From contig JAPKYO010000007.1 in the NCBI GenBank assembly GCA_026394265.1, positions 14,472 through 78,471 of the forward strand: a stretch of DNA of 64,000 nucleotides, given 5' to 3'. Shown here in pieces: positions 44,386-52,116 of the stretch (position 1 is the stretch's first letter; every line of letters starts with the position of its first letter). A program made the position numbers and the translations under genes. The notes below the pieces were generated by a model. That model was not told where the DNA came from. It searched no databases and saw only the letters and a program-made list of their open reading frames with translations. The stretch is from Candidatus Bathyarchaeota archaeon. Lineage in GTDB: Archaea > Thermoproteota > Bathyarchaeia > TCS64.

Positions 44386-45072
44386 TCAGATGCCCCCCGT
44401 GAGGAATAGGAAGGTGGCGGCGCCCACGAGTGGGACGGCGACGTTGTCCAGCCCCTTGGGGGATATCCCCTCGACGACGGCGGCTAGACCTGCGATGGCG
44501 AAGGCGGGGACGAGCGGGTTGAACGTGAAGGGGTAGAGCAGCCCGAAGTAGAGAAAGGCGAGTGTTAGGCTGACGAAGCTCCCGAGGAACATACCGAGGC
44601 TCCCCTCGAGGCTCTTCGTCTCGAAGACCCGGTACTTGTGCTTACCATAGTATTCGCCGAATATGGCCGCGAGGCTGTCCCCGTAAGCCATGGGGAAGAT
44701 GCCCGCGGCGACGACGTAGGGCTTGACGCCGAAGAGGAGGGCTAGGGCGCTGTAGCTTATGGCGTATAGGACGAGTCCCCAGTGGTGCCCCTCCTCGGTG
44801 AGGCTGCTGAGCCCCTTCATCTTCTCACCGAGCTTGATGGGCGAGTTCGGGGTTGCGAGCAGGGTGACTAGGATGAATGGGCTTGCGACTAGGAATGGGT
44901 AGATGCTCGCGGTGAAGAATGGCATGATGAGTGGGAGGTTGCCGATCATGGCGTGCAGGACCTTCCTGCTCACCTTCCCCGATAGGCGGAGCCTCGGGGA
45001 GACGACGATGAGCGCCACGATGTAAGCGTAGCAGCCCACCATGACCGTCAGGTTCCAGAGCAGCTCATCCAA
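44386..45072 (-). CDS. Dolichol/phytol-kinase-family membrane kinase (SEC59/DGK1/VTE5-like)
   Basis: 228 residues with about 7 membrane segments. The family signatures are seen: RKVLHAMIGN near residue 37, and GDSLAAIFGEYYGKHKY followed by KSLEGSLGMF near 125-160, which bind CTP/NTP. Members phosphorylate polyprenols such as dolichol, phytol or geranylgeraniol, or diacylglycerol. In archaea the natural role is likely salvage of isoprenoid alcohols for membrane lipids or glycan carriers. It is followed at 6 bases by a soluble P-loop kinase. Confidence 0.85.
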   Translation of the reverse strand: MDELLWNLTVMVGCYAYIVALIVVSPRLRLSGKVSRKVLHAMIGNLPLIMPFFTASIYPFLVASPFILVTLLATPNSPIKLGEKMKGLSSLTEEGHHWGLVLYAISYSALALLFGVKPYVVAAGIFPMAYGDSLAAIFGEYYGKHKYRVFETKSLEGSLGMFLGSFVSLTLAFLYFGLLYPFTFNPLVPAFAIAGLAAVVEGISPKGLDNVAVPLVGAATFLFLTGGI

Positions 45073-45194
45073 ACACGCGCCACCGGAGACAAATACTCAT
45101 CCACCCAAAGCGCCCTTATCAGCGTTCGGGTGACGATGCTCAAGGTTTATTTTAGCCGGATGTGAGGGATCAACTGTTTCTGGAGTGAGATTGT

Positions 45195-45797
45195 ATGAAA
45201 GAGTATGTTCTACCGAAGCTACCATACGCCTACGAGGCGCTTGAGCCCATAATCGACGCGGCGACGGTCACACTGCACCACGACAAGCACCACAACGCCT
45301 ACGTGGCGGGGTTCAACGGGACCCTGAAGAAGATCGTGGAGGCGCGCGAGAAGGGCGACTACGCCTCTATCAAGGCGCTTGACAAGGACCTCGCCTTCCA
45401 CGGGAGCGGCGTCGTCCTACACAACATGTACTGGGAGAACCTCTGCCCCAAGGCGGAGTGCAAGGAGCCAGCGTCGGGCGCCTTCCTCGATCAGGTGAAG
45501 GCTGACTTCGGCGACCTCGCCAAGCTCAAGGCGGAGATGGGCGCAGCCGCGAAGGCCGTCGAGGGCTCAGGCTGGGCGGTCCTCGCCTGGGAGCCGGCGT
45601 CCAAGCAGATGCTGGTGCTTCAGGCGGAGAACCACCAGAAGCTCACCATCTGGGGCGTCGTCCCCCTCCTCGTCGTAGACGTCTGGGAGCACGCCTACTA
45701 CCTCAAGTACCAGAACAACCGCGCCGCCTACGTCGACGCCCTCTGGGGCATCATAAACTGGGCCGCCGTCGAGAAGAGGTTCAAGGCGGCGAAGTAG
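45195..45797 (+). CDS. sodA: Superoxide dismutase, Fe/Mn type
   Basis: 200 residues. Metal ligands His28 (TLHHDKHH), His76 (LHNMYW), Asp162 and His166 (VVDVWEHAYY) are all present. Fe versus Mn is not decided by sequence alone. TATA GTTTATTTTA about 45 bases upstream and GGAGTGA 6 bases before the ATG. Intracellular (no signal), protecting the cell's Fe-S proteins against superoxide. Confidence 0.96.
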   Translation: MKEYVLPKLPYAYEALEPIIDAATVTLHHDKHHNAYVAGFNGTLKKIVEAREKGDYASIKALDKDLAFHGSGVVLHNMYWENLCPKAECKEPASGAFLDQVKADFGDLAKLKAEMGAAAKAVEGSGWAVLAWEPASKQMLVLQAENHQKLTIWGVVPLLVVDVWEHAYYLKYQNNRAAYVDALWGIINWAAVEKRFKAAK

Positions 45798-45811
45798 CCG
45801 CCCCCGTCTTT

Positions 45812-46774
45812 TTAGAAGGTCACGTTCTTCTGCTCGGGCACAGTGAACGGCGGCCGTTTTCCCTCTAGGTATGCTTTGATGCTCTCGGCGCAGCGCTCCG
45901 CCATCTTGCGGCGCGTCTCCCACGTGGCCGACGCCATGTGTGGGGCGACGATTACGTTCTCCATCATCAGCAGCTCCTCGCCGAGGGGGATCGGCTCGAC
46001 CTCGAAGACGTCCAGGGCGGCGCCGGCGATCACCTTCGCCTTGAGCGCCTCTGTGAGTGCCTTCTGGTCTATGACGGGTCCGCGGCTCGTGTTGATGACG
46101 ATGGCGGTCTTCTTCATCATCTGGAACTGCTTGGTGCTGAGGATGCCCCTTGTGCTCGGTAGGAGGGGGACGTGGACGCTGATGATGTCCGAGGTCTTGA
46201 GTAGTTCCTCGAAGGTGACGTAGGTGACACCGTACTGCGCCTCAAGGTCCTGGCGGCGGACGACGTCGTAGTAGACCATCTTGACCCCGAAGCCCTTCCC
46301 CCGTTTCGCCACCTCTGAGCCTATGCGACCAAAACCGAGGAACCCGAGGGTCTTCCCGCCGATGTCCCAGCCGAATGGGAAACTCTTCTGCTTCTTCCCC
46401 CACTCCTCGCGGGTATACTTATCCGCCTCGGGGATGCGGCGCATCCAGCCGAGTATGAACGCCCAGGTGAGGTCCGCGACTGCGTCGCTGAGGATGTCCG
46501 GCGTGTGGCAGACGTAGACGCCGTGGCGCGTGCACGCGTCGACGTCGACTGTGTCGTAGCCGACTCCGAAGCGTGAGACGAGCCTGAGCTTCGGCGCCTT
46601 GGCGAGGAAGTCGTCGTTTACCCTCTCCCCTGAGGCGAGGAGGACGGCGGCGTCGCGTAGCTGCTCCTTGTAGTCGCCTGAGACGCGTACGACATCAGCG
46701 AGGGGGCGGAGCCTATCCGCCACATCCTCCGGGAAGTTGTCGCTATTATAACCGACCAGTACCTTCGGCTTCAT
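45812..46774 (-). CDS. D-2-hydroxyacid dehydrogenase (phosphoglycerate dehydrogenase-like)
   Basis: 320 residues. NAD motif GFGRIGSEVAKRG, catalytic Arg in NTSRGPVID, Glu in DVFEVEP, and His in APHMASATWETR. It lacks the C-terminal ACT domain of full SerA, so it may be a glyoxylate/hydroxypyruvate reductase or a short phosphoglycerate dehydrogenase. A TATA-like AGTTTTAACC lies about 30 bases before the ATG on this strand. Confidence 0.92.
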   Translation of the reverse strand: MKPKVLVGYNSDNFPEDVADRLRPLADVVRVSGDYKEQLRDAAVLLASGERVNDDFLAKAPKLRLVSRFGVGYDTVDVDACTRHGVYVCHTPDILSDAVADLTWAFILGWMRRIPEADKYTREEWGKKQKSFPFGWDIGGKTLGFLGFGRIGSEVAKRGKGFGVKMVYYDVVRRQDLEAQYGVTYVTFEELLKTSDIISVHVPLLPSTRGILSTKQFQMMKKTAIVINTSRGPVIDQKALTEALKAKVIAGAALDVFEVEPIPLGEELLMMENVIVAPHMASATWETRRKMAERCAESIKAYLEGKRPPFTVPEQKNVTF

Positions 46775-46823
46775 GGCAATCGGGTAATGGTTGGGTGCGC
46801 CCCGGTTAAAACTGTCGAGGTCC

Positions 46824-47084
46824 CTACTTCTTGCGGGTGACGCGGAACTTTACGTCGTTCCACCTGTCCGGGCACTCATACTTGAACTCCGCCGGGTCGA
46901 CCCAGGGTATCTTGCCGCCGTAGCAGCAGTTCATCAGCGTTGGGAAGAGGTCGTGGTAGCAGTAGCCGCAGATGCCGCCCGTCTTGTGTGTGTTTACCTC
47001 GAACTTGTCACCGACCTTGTGGCCGGCGCTGCACATCTTGCCCAAGTGGGTTACCTCGGCTACGTAGACTGGTTCCTCTGACAT
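46824..47084 (-). CDS. TIGR04076-family Cys-rich protein
   Basis: 86 residues. The pattern CSAGHKVGDKFEV, then GICGYCYHDLFPTLM, then YECPD matches the small TIGR04076 family of unknown function. Five to six cysteines probably bind metal. Divergent from the serine hydrolase; each has its own TATA-like element in the 80-base gap. Confidence 0.8.
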   Translation of the reverse strand: MSEEPVYVAEVTHLGKMCSAGHKVGDKFEVNTHKTGGICGYCYHDLFPTLMNCCYGGKIPWVDPAEFKYECPDRWNDVKFRVTRKK

Positions 47085-47167
47085 CTTGCTTCACTGGTTC
47101 CTCGGCTGCGGGTGTACTAAAGCGTTCGGGGGGTGGTGTTTTAGCCTCCGCTAGAGATACTACACAC

Positions 47168-48058
47168 ATGACGCTTTACAACGAGATCGCGAAGGAGATG
47201 AAGGGCTTCGAGAAGGTGCTCGGGGTTTCTGTTAAGCACCTCGGCACTGGGGAGGAGGTGAGCATCAACGGGGAGGAGCGCTTCCCCACGGCGAGCGTCT
47301 TCAAGGTCCCCGTCATAGTAGAGCTGTACCGACAGGCGGAGGCGGGTGGGCTGAGCTTCGACTCCAAGATGGTGCTCAAGGACTCGTTGAAGGTCCCCGG
47401 CTCCGGCATCCTCAAGGAGCTGAGCGAGGGGCTCGAGGTCACCGTCAGGGACCTGAGCAGGCTGATGATGATACTGAGCGATAACACCGCCACAGACATG
47501 ATAGTGGAGAGGGTTGGGAAGGAGAACGTCAACGCGACGATGCAGCGGTTCGGGCTGAAGAACACCGTGGTATTGGCTGATTGCCGGGACATGCTCTTCG
47601 ACCTCGTCGGCGGGAACAGCCTCCCGGACGGGGAGAAGACCCTCGACCTCTACCTCAGGCTGGCGAAGGCGGGGACGGATAAGGGCTCGTGGAGCCTCGG
47701 GACGGAGAGAAACGACGTCACGACGCCTCTTGAGATGAACAGGCTTCTGGAGTTCATCGTGGATGGCAAGGCGGCGGGGAGGGCGAGCTGCGACTCGATC
47801 CTCGCCACCATGGAGAAGTGCCAGACCGGCGAGCACAGGGTCCCAAAGTATCTCCCCGCGGAGAAGGTGAAGATGCAGAGGAAGACGGGGAGCCTACCGG
47901 GGATTAGGAACGACGTCGGCGTCATCACAATACTCGCGACGGGGGAGCGGTACTGCATAAGCTGCTTCACGAAGGATGCGTCGGATGTCTACGCCGCAGA
48001 GGAAGCCATTGCGCGCGTCAGCAGGAACGTCTACCAGCACTTCACCGGCGGGAAGTAG
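47168..48058 (+). CDS. Class-A-beta-lactamase-fold serine hydrolase, cytoplasmic
   Basis: 296 residues. The penicilloyl-serine signatures are all there: SxxK (Ser43-Val-Phe-Lys46), SDN (104-106) and KTGS (239-242). There is no signal peptide or membrane segment. The omega-loop Glu-x-x-Leu-Asn that drives deacylation in class A beta-lactamases is not found before NDVTTPLEM. So a beta-lactamase activity is not assured; a peptidase or esterase role is as likely. ATG 47168 lies some 30 bases after GTGTTTTAGC. Archaea lack murein, so the substrate is open. Confidence 0.85.
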   Translation: MTLYNEIAKEMKGFEKVLGVSVKHLGTGEEVSINGEERFPTASVFKVPVIVELYRQAEAGGLSFDSKMVLKDSLKVPGSGILKELSEGLEVTVRDLSRLMMILSDNTATDMIVERVGKENVNATMQRFGLKNTVVLADCRDMLFDLVGGNSLPDGEKTLDLYLRLAKAGTDKGSWSLGTERNDVTTPLEMNRLLEFIVDGKAAGRASCDSILATMEKCQTGEHRVPKYLPAEKVKMQRKTGSLPGIRNDVGVITILATGERYCISCFTKDASDVYAAEEAIARVSRNVYQHFTGGK

Positions 48059-48323
48059 AGGCTTGTGGGTTGCTACACACGATAACGATTTTTTTTCATC
48101 CTCTGTAGGGAATAGACGCTTCTTTTGCGTAGATCGGCGTGCCATCGGAGCCGTTTTCAAGCTCCTTTCTGGTGAAGAGGCTCGGGAATAGAATATTGTT
48201 GGTACCCCCCATTCCCTATGTGTTTGTTGGGGTGTTTTTGATGCCCCACTCCACAATATACGCACATAAATACATACGCACATAAATACATGTCCTTATA
48301 AGCCGGTATGCACATATGTACTT
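48059..48323. other. AT-rich non-coding region with iteron-like repeats
   Basis: Downstream of the serine hydrolase, a T-run (48090-48097) may end its transcript. The region is visibly AT-richer than flanking genes. It ends in the tandem 16-base repeats (48259-48290), a TATA box CCTTATAAGC (48294-48303) and a diverged third repeat copy (48307-48322). I see no protein-coding gene in it. Confidence 0.6.
48259..48322. repeat. Tandem 16-base repeat, two perfect copies plus one diverged
   Basis: TACGCACATAAATACA occurs twice head to tail (48259-48274, 48275-48290). A related sequence, TATGCACATATGTACT, is at 48307-48322 (4 mismatches). The copies flank the TATA box of the small-gene cluster. Such iterons can be binding sites for a replication initiator or for the ribbon-helix-helix regulator encoded just downstream. 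Confidence 0.8.
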
Positions 48324-48410
48324 ATGCAGATAAGCGAAGTGATGGAGACAATGAAGACAAGAAGAATAGAAGAGAGCCGTCTCCCCTTTACTTACTGGAA
48401 GAACGTTTAG
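48324..48410 (+). CDS. Possible 28-residue leader peptide
   Basis: ATG to TAG, starting at the base predicted for transcription start from the TATA box at 48294-48303 (leaderless). Peptide MQISEVMETMKTRRIEES... is basic and hydrophilic, ending YWKNV. It may be a leader peptide or unrelated chance ORF. Confidence 0.35.
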   Translation: MQISEVMETMKTRRIEESRLPFTYWKNV

Positions 48411-48445
48411 CGAGCGCTGAACAAACCAAGGGAAGCTGAAAGAAG

Positions 48446-48595
48446 ATGGGCCGAATAAACGTGGAACTCTCGGACGAGCTTGAGAAGAAGCTCAGATTCA
48501 AAACGATCGAGAAGTTCGGCGGGAAAAAGGGCGACCTCACGAAAGCCATAGAAGAGGCCGTGAAGAAGTGGGTCACCCCAGATCAGGACGCGTAA
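48446..48595 (+). CDS. Ribbon-helix-helix DNA-binding protein
   Basis: 49 residues, too short for standard ORF lists. MGRINVELSDELEKKLRF forms the strand and first helix of a CopG/MetJ-type ribbon-helix-helix, followed by GDLTKAIEEAVKKWV as the second helix. Dimeric RHH proteins bind repeated operators and often repress their own genes; the repeats 120-190 bases upstream are natural targets. No toxin partner is recognised beside it, so plasmid-type copy control is as likely as antitoxin. Confidence 0.75.
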   Translation: MGRINVELSDELEKKLRFKTIEKFGGKKGDLTKAIEEAVKKWVTPDQDA

Positions 48596-48656
48596 TCGAC
48601 GCATAGTAGACCCGAATAAAGCAGTCGGTCCCCTCCGCGGGCGTGGTGCAAAATAC

Positions 48657-48728
48657 GTGCATTATTCGAAGCGCACGCGGAGGAAGGTTGACACACCCGG
48701 TTCCTGGCGGAAGAAGAGCAAGAAGTAG
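48657..48728 (+). CDS. Possible 23-residue basic peptide
   Basis: GTG start, VHYSKRTRRKVDTPG... ending SWRKKSKK. The same frame is open further upstream through a compatible sequence (DPNKAVGPLRGRGAKY), but without a start codon. Very basic; may be a nucleic-acid-binding peptide or chance. Confidence 0.25.
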   Translation: MHYSKRTRRKVDTPGSWRKKSKK

Positions 48729-48743
48729 AAGGAGAAAAACGCG

Positions 48744-49211
48744 ATGACAAACAGCACCATAAACCCCGAGGAGCGCCGCCTGATAATACTCAAGGGAATA
48801 GGACAGGACCACACAAACATAGAGATCGCCGCAGAGATGGGTGTCGGAAAATGGATGGTGCTCAACGACCTCAGGGCGATGAGCTACAGCAAGGACCCCG
48901 AACTCAAACAAGCCTACATAGACAAGGAGACGCGCCTAAACGCCGGTAAGCAGTCCCTGGTGAATGTGAGGGACGAAAAGTTCCACCGCCTCACCGGGAT
49001 GACCTTCCAGGAGAAGAACTTCGAGAACATGATCAACTACTACAAGGCGGAGCTGCAACTGATATGCAAGTCGAAGGATGAGTGCACCGCCATCACGGGC
49101 CTGTCTAAGGATGTTCGTAAGACGTTGAAGCGGAACGAGATCCTCACCGGGAACAGGGGCCGGAGTCAACTCACGGCCAAGGCGCGTAACTTCCTGTTGC
49201 TCAGGAACTAG
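48744..49211 (+). CDS. Helix-turn-helix DNA-binding protein of unknown family
   Basis: 155 residues. Residues 8-45 (EERRLIILKGIGQ, NIEIAAEMGVGKWMVLNDL) look like a sigma-factor/RepA-like helix-turn-helix with a recognition helix at KWMVLND. The rest is charged and helical. It follows the RHH gene in the same direction and is probably part of the same small integrated element. No catalytic motif. Confidence 0.6.
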   Translation: MTNSTINPEERRLIILKGIGQDHTNIEIAAEMGVGKWMVLNDLRAMSYSKDPELKQAYIDKETRLNAGKQSLVNVRDEKFHRLTGMTFQEKNFENMINYYKAELQLICKSKDECTAITGLSKDVRKTLKRNEILTGNRGRSQLTAKARNFLLLRN

Positions 49212-49237
49212 GTGAGAGCGGTATTAACATCGAACCG

Positions 49238-49504
49238 GTGAGGCGCATCCCCTTCAACGAGAAGCTGGGCGGGAGACCCGACTCGAGAATGGTGTTCTCG
49301 GATGTCCTGAGCTTCCTGCCGAGCGATCTCCTCACCGGGATCACGATTCTGCTCCAGGACACGGGTTACATTACGATAAGGCTGATTAAGCTGGCGAGGG
49401 TGGATTGGTACCGGCTTGACCGGGGCGTGAAGAAGATGGGTGGCGTATGGGTCCGTGGCGCCGGCTTCAACCACTGGAGCATACCCCTGATGCGCCCCAA
49501 CTAG
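49238..49504 (+). CDS. Uncharacterised small protein
   Basis: 88 residues from GTG 49238; the coding-like sequence continues a little upstream (ESGINIEPV), so an ATT or other start near 49223 is possible. No membrane helix or motif recognised. Same direction and only about 30 bases after the helix-turn-helix gene. Confidence 0.5.
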   Translation: MRRIPFNEKLGGRPDSRMVFSDVLSFLPSDLLTGITILLQDTGYITIRLIKLARVDWYRLDRGVKKMGGVWVRGAGFNHWSIPLMRPN

Positions 49505-49512
49505 TCGATGGA

Positions 49513-50787
49513 TTAATCCTTGTAATCCTCTAGTTCTTCGTCTTTATCCTCTGCCTCGTCCTCTTCCTTTTCCGTCTCTTCGCCCTCGTGTTCCTTCTCG
49601 TGCTCGGCCTCGCGGTTTTCGGCTTCTATCTCCGATGGCTTGCCGTGTTCGCTCCGCCGGGCGGTGTGTGGGCCGGTCTTCGTCTTCATCAACTCACTCT
49701 CTAGCTTGTTCAGCATGTCCTCGAAGGTCTGCAGCATGTCGTGCCCCTCCCCGTGGGCGTTTATCTGCTCGGTTGGGCTGATGACCCTCGCCGTCATCTC
49801 GTACCTGCCGTGCCCCTTCTCGCTCGCCCTCTTGATGACTATGGAGACCTCGTCTATGTCTGGGTGGATATTCATCGCCTTCTTTATGACGCGGTCTACC
49901 TTCGCCTCTGCCTCGGCTTGGTCGAAGAAGTCCTCCTTTTTGAGGCCGATTATCTGTATGGGCAGCTCCTTGGCGGCGGGGCGCCTCGCTATGAGTGCGA
50001 GTAGCTCGCGTGGGGTGATTATGCCCTGGATTGTGCCCTGAGCGTCGGTTAGCAGGCATGCGCTCTTCTTCCTGTCGCGTAGGCCGCGTGCGACTTCGAG
50101 GGCCGAGGCTTCTACGCTGACCGTGAGCGGCTGCTCGTCCATTATCCCGCCGAGCTCGCCCTTGTACTTGGTCGTGTTTTCGCTCGGCTTCTCCCCCAGC
50201 TTCCCGCGCCCCTGGGGCTGTAGGAATATCAGGATGAGGTCCTGCGCGGTGACCATGCCGACGAGTTTCCCGGCGCGGGTCACGGGGATGTGGCTGATTC
50301 CCTTGTCCAGCATGGTGCTCCTCGCCTTGGCGATAGCCTCTTTTGCGTCCATGCTGGTGACCGGCTTCTTCGCCAGCTCCTTCGCGGGGACGTTCCCCAG
50401 CTCGGGGCACTCCGCCATCGCCTTGACTATGTCCAGTTGGGATATGATCCCAACCGGTTTCTTCCCCTCGACGACGGGTAGGGCTCTCTCGTTTATCCTG
50501 ATGAGCTCGGCGGCGACGCCGGTCACTATGCTGTCAGGGGTGACCTGCGTCAGCGGCTTCCATAGGTGCACGAGCTTCGTGTTTTCGGGCTGTGTGACGT
50601 TAAGGAGGTGCCGTAGTGTTATCAGGCCGACCTTGTCGCCCGCCTGTACGGCGGCCTCGTAGCGGCCGGTCCTCTCCAGTTCGCCGAGGACTCTGCTGAC
50701 GGATTCTTCGGGTGTGAATATTACTAGGCGTTTGTCGAGTAGTGTGGATATCTCGGTTCGGCCTATTTCTTCGAGGGTTTTTGTCAT
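49513..50787 (-). CDS. CBS-domain protein with C-terminal hibernation-factor-like domain
   Basis: 424 residues. Four CBS motifs in two pairs (FTPEESVSRVLGELE, VTPDSIVTGVAAELI, TSMDAKEAIAKARST, VSVEASALEVARGLR) occupy about residues 15-270. Residues about 280-385 (PIQIIGLKKEDF, DEVSIVIKRASEKGHGRYEM, HGEGHDMLQTFEDML) resemble the S30AE/HPF fold. A Glu/Lys-rich tail of about 50 residues ends the protein. CBS pairs sense AMP/ATP; the combination suggests an energy-responsive ribosome-binding factor, an inference. ATG 50787 is chosen over the open frame to 51120, which overlaps the divergent methyltransferase. TATA GGTATAAATC is about 40 bases upstream. Confidence 0.85.
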   Translation of the reverse strand: MTKTLEEIGRTEISTLLDKRLVIFTPEESVSRVLGELERTGRYEAAVQAGDKVGLITLRHLLNVTQPENTKLVHLWKPLTQVTPDSIVTGVAAELIRINERALPVVEGKKPVGIISQLDIVKAMAECPELGNVPAKELAKKPVTSMDAKEAIAKARSTMLDKGISHIPVTRAGKLVGMVTAQDLILIFLQPQGRGKLGEKPSENTTKYKGELGGIMDEQPLTVSVEASALEVARGLRDRKKSACLLTDAQGTIQGIITPRELLALIARRPAAKELPIQIIGLKKEDFFDQAEAEAKVDRVIKKAMNIHPDIDEVSIVIKRASEKGHGRYEMTARVISPTEQINAHGEGHDMLQTFEDMLNKLESELMKTKTGPHTARRSEHGKPSEIEAENREAEHEKEHEGEETEKEEDEAEDKDEELEDYKD

Positions 50788-50914
50788 CGCGAAAACACCG
50801 TTTAGTCTTGGAATATGGCGGGATTTATACCGATCGTGTTCGCTGTGGCGGCGTCGTGGGCTGCGACGCGGTATCCTTTTACAGGGTGCCCCCTTCTTCT
50901 TGGTTGATATTTGT

Positions 50915-51655
50915 ATGTCACAGGTTGAGGGGCGTAACCCGGTTCTCGAGACTTTGAAGCTCGGCGGGGTCCGTAAGCTGCTGGTGGCCGAGGGGTCGAC
51001 GAATGACCCTAAGGTGAAGGAGATTGTGGCGATGGCGAAGCGGCGCGGGTCCCCGGTGGAGTTCGTGGAGAAGGAGAAGCTGGATAAGATGTCGGAGACG
51101 CGGCGCCACCAGGGAGTCATCGCCCTCGTCGATGCCCCCGGCTACGTAGCCCTGAGCTACGTCGTGGAGAAGGCGGGGAGGACCCCCTGCATAATCATCC
51201 TAGATGGCGTGGAGGACCCGCAGAACCTCGGCAGTATTCTCCGCACCGCGGACGCGGCTGGGGTGGATGCTGTGCTCATCCCGAAGAAGGAGAGTGTCGG
51301 GCTCACGCCGACGGTGCTCCGCGTCAGCATGGGGGGAAGCGCACACGTCCCAGTCGCCCGTGAGAACATCTACCCCGCAGTCAAGCTCCTCAAGGACGAG
51401 GGCTTCAAGCTCGTCGCCGTCGACCCCTCTGGGGACCACGACCTATGGGAGGAGGACCTAAGCGGCGCGGTGGTATTCGTCCTCGGCGGCGAGGGGGAGG
51501 GCATAAGCCCGACTCTCCTCGAAAAATGCGACTCCGCGATCAAGATACCCATGCACGGGATAGTCTCAAGCCTCAACGTCGGCGTCAGCGCAGCCATCGT
51601 GCTCTACGAGAGGCTGCGCCAGCAGAAGGCTAAGCAAGGGCAACGACGTGCGTGA
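50915..51655 (+). CDS. SpoU/TrmH-family RNA 2'-O-methyltransferase
   Basis: 246 residues. N-terminal substrate-binding part (EGRNPVLETL) and the SPOUT catalytic domain with motif 1 DGVEDPQNLGSILRTA, motif 2 VLGGEGEGIS and motif 3 PMHGIVSSLNVGVSAAI (trefoil knot). It methylates a ribose in rRNA or tRNA using SAM; the TrmH versus RlmB target is unclear. ATG 50915 with TATA TATCCTTTTACA about 35 bases upstream. Divergent from the CBS/HPF-like gene. Confidence 0.93.
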   Translation: MSQVEGRNPVLETLKLGGVRKLLVAEGSTNDPKVKEIVAMAKRRGSPVEFVEKEKLDKMSETRRHQGVIALVDAPGYVALSYVVEKAGRTPCIIILDGVEDPQNLGSILRTADAAGVDAVLIPKKESVGLTPTVLRVSMGGSAHVPVARENIYPAVKLLKDEGFKLVAVDPSGDHDLWEEDLSGAVVFVLGGEGEGISPTLLEKCDSAIKIPMHGIVSSLNVGVSAAIVLYERLRQQKAKQGQRRA

Positions 51656-51827
51656 GGAAGTAGATGCTCCCCGCCACCACGGCGAAGACGCACAGCTCCA
51701 AGCCGAGGAAGAATGCCTCACGCTTCTCTCTCTACTCGGCGAAGGCTAGGTAGAGGTGCGCCTCCGTGTGCATGTGCTTCTCGCAGAAGCTGAGCCCGCA
51801 GTGGTAGCAGACCTCCAAGGCTCTCAA
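51630..51827 (-). pseudogene. AN1-type zinc-finger membrane protein, interrupted by a TAG
   Basis: Minus-strand frame from TTG 51827 to TAG 51630. It reads LEVCYHCGLSFCEKHMHTEAH, an AN1-like Cys/His zinc pattern, then a TAG at 51732-51734, then a hydrophobic segment (CVFAVVAGSIYFLTH) in the same frame. A TATA-like GTCTTATAGC at 51849-51858 puts transcription start at the TTG. The two halves fit one small zinc-finger plus membrane-helix protein broken by one stop. TAG is used as a normal stop by other genes in the window, so readthrough is unlikely. Confidence 0.6.
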
Positions 51828-51924
51828 CTTCGCTGCTTGCCCCTGTGGCTATAAGACGATTATCGATCTATGACCCCTCTTCTAGGCAACGTTTTTAGGG
51901 GTTCGCTCCGGTTTGAACCTAGGT

Positions 51925-52116
51925 ATGTCGAAGGAACCACGCCCCAGCTGCATAGGAATGCTCAGCGAGGACGAGGAGTGCCAGGAGTGTGAGTGGCACG
52001 CCGACTGCGATGTCCTGACGAAGCAGCTTGAGGCCGACGCGTACAGGGGTGGCACACACGTCCGCATCACCGGCAAGTACAGCGAGAGGAAGTACAAGCC
52101 GAAGAAGGTGCCCTAG
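51925..52116 (+). CDS. Small Cys-rich metal-binding protein
   Basis: 63 residues. Cys pattern: SCIGM, then ECQECEWHADC, giving five cysteines in about 20 residues, probably a zinc or Fe-S site, then a basic tail (KYSERKYKPKK). Start ATG 51925 rather than the TTG 51913; a TATA-like CGTTTTTAGG is about 30 bases upstream. It overlaps the convergent Rad50 gene by 4 bases. Unknown function. Confidence 0.65.
   Translation: MSKEPRPSCIGMLSEDEECQECEWHADCDVLTKQLEADAYRGGTHVRITGKYSERKYKPKKVP

Noticed and set aside
51732..51734. Pyrrolysine at the in-frame TAG of the AN1-type gene
   Set aside because: TAG ends many normal genes here and no methylamine methyltransferase or Pyl gene is visible, so a lesion is simpler.
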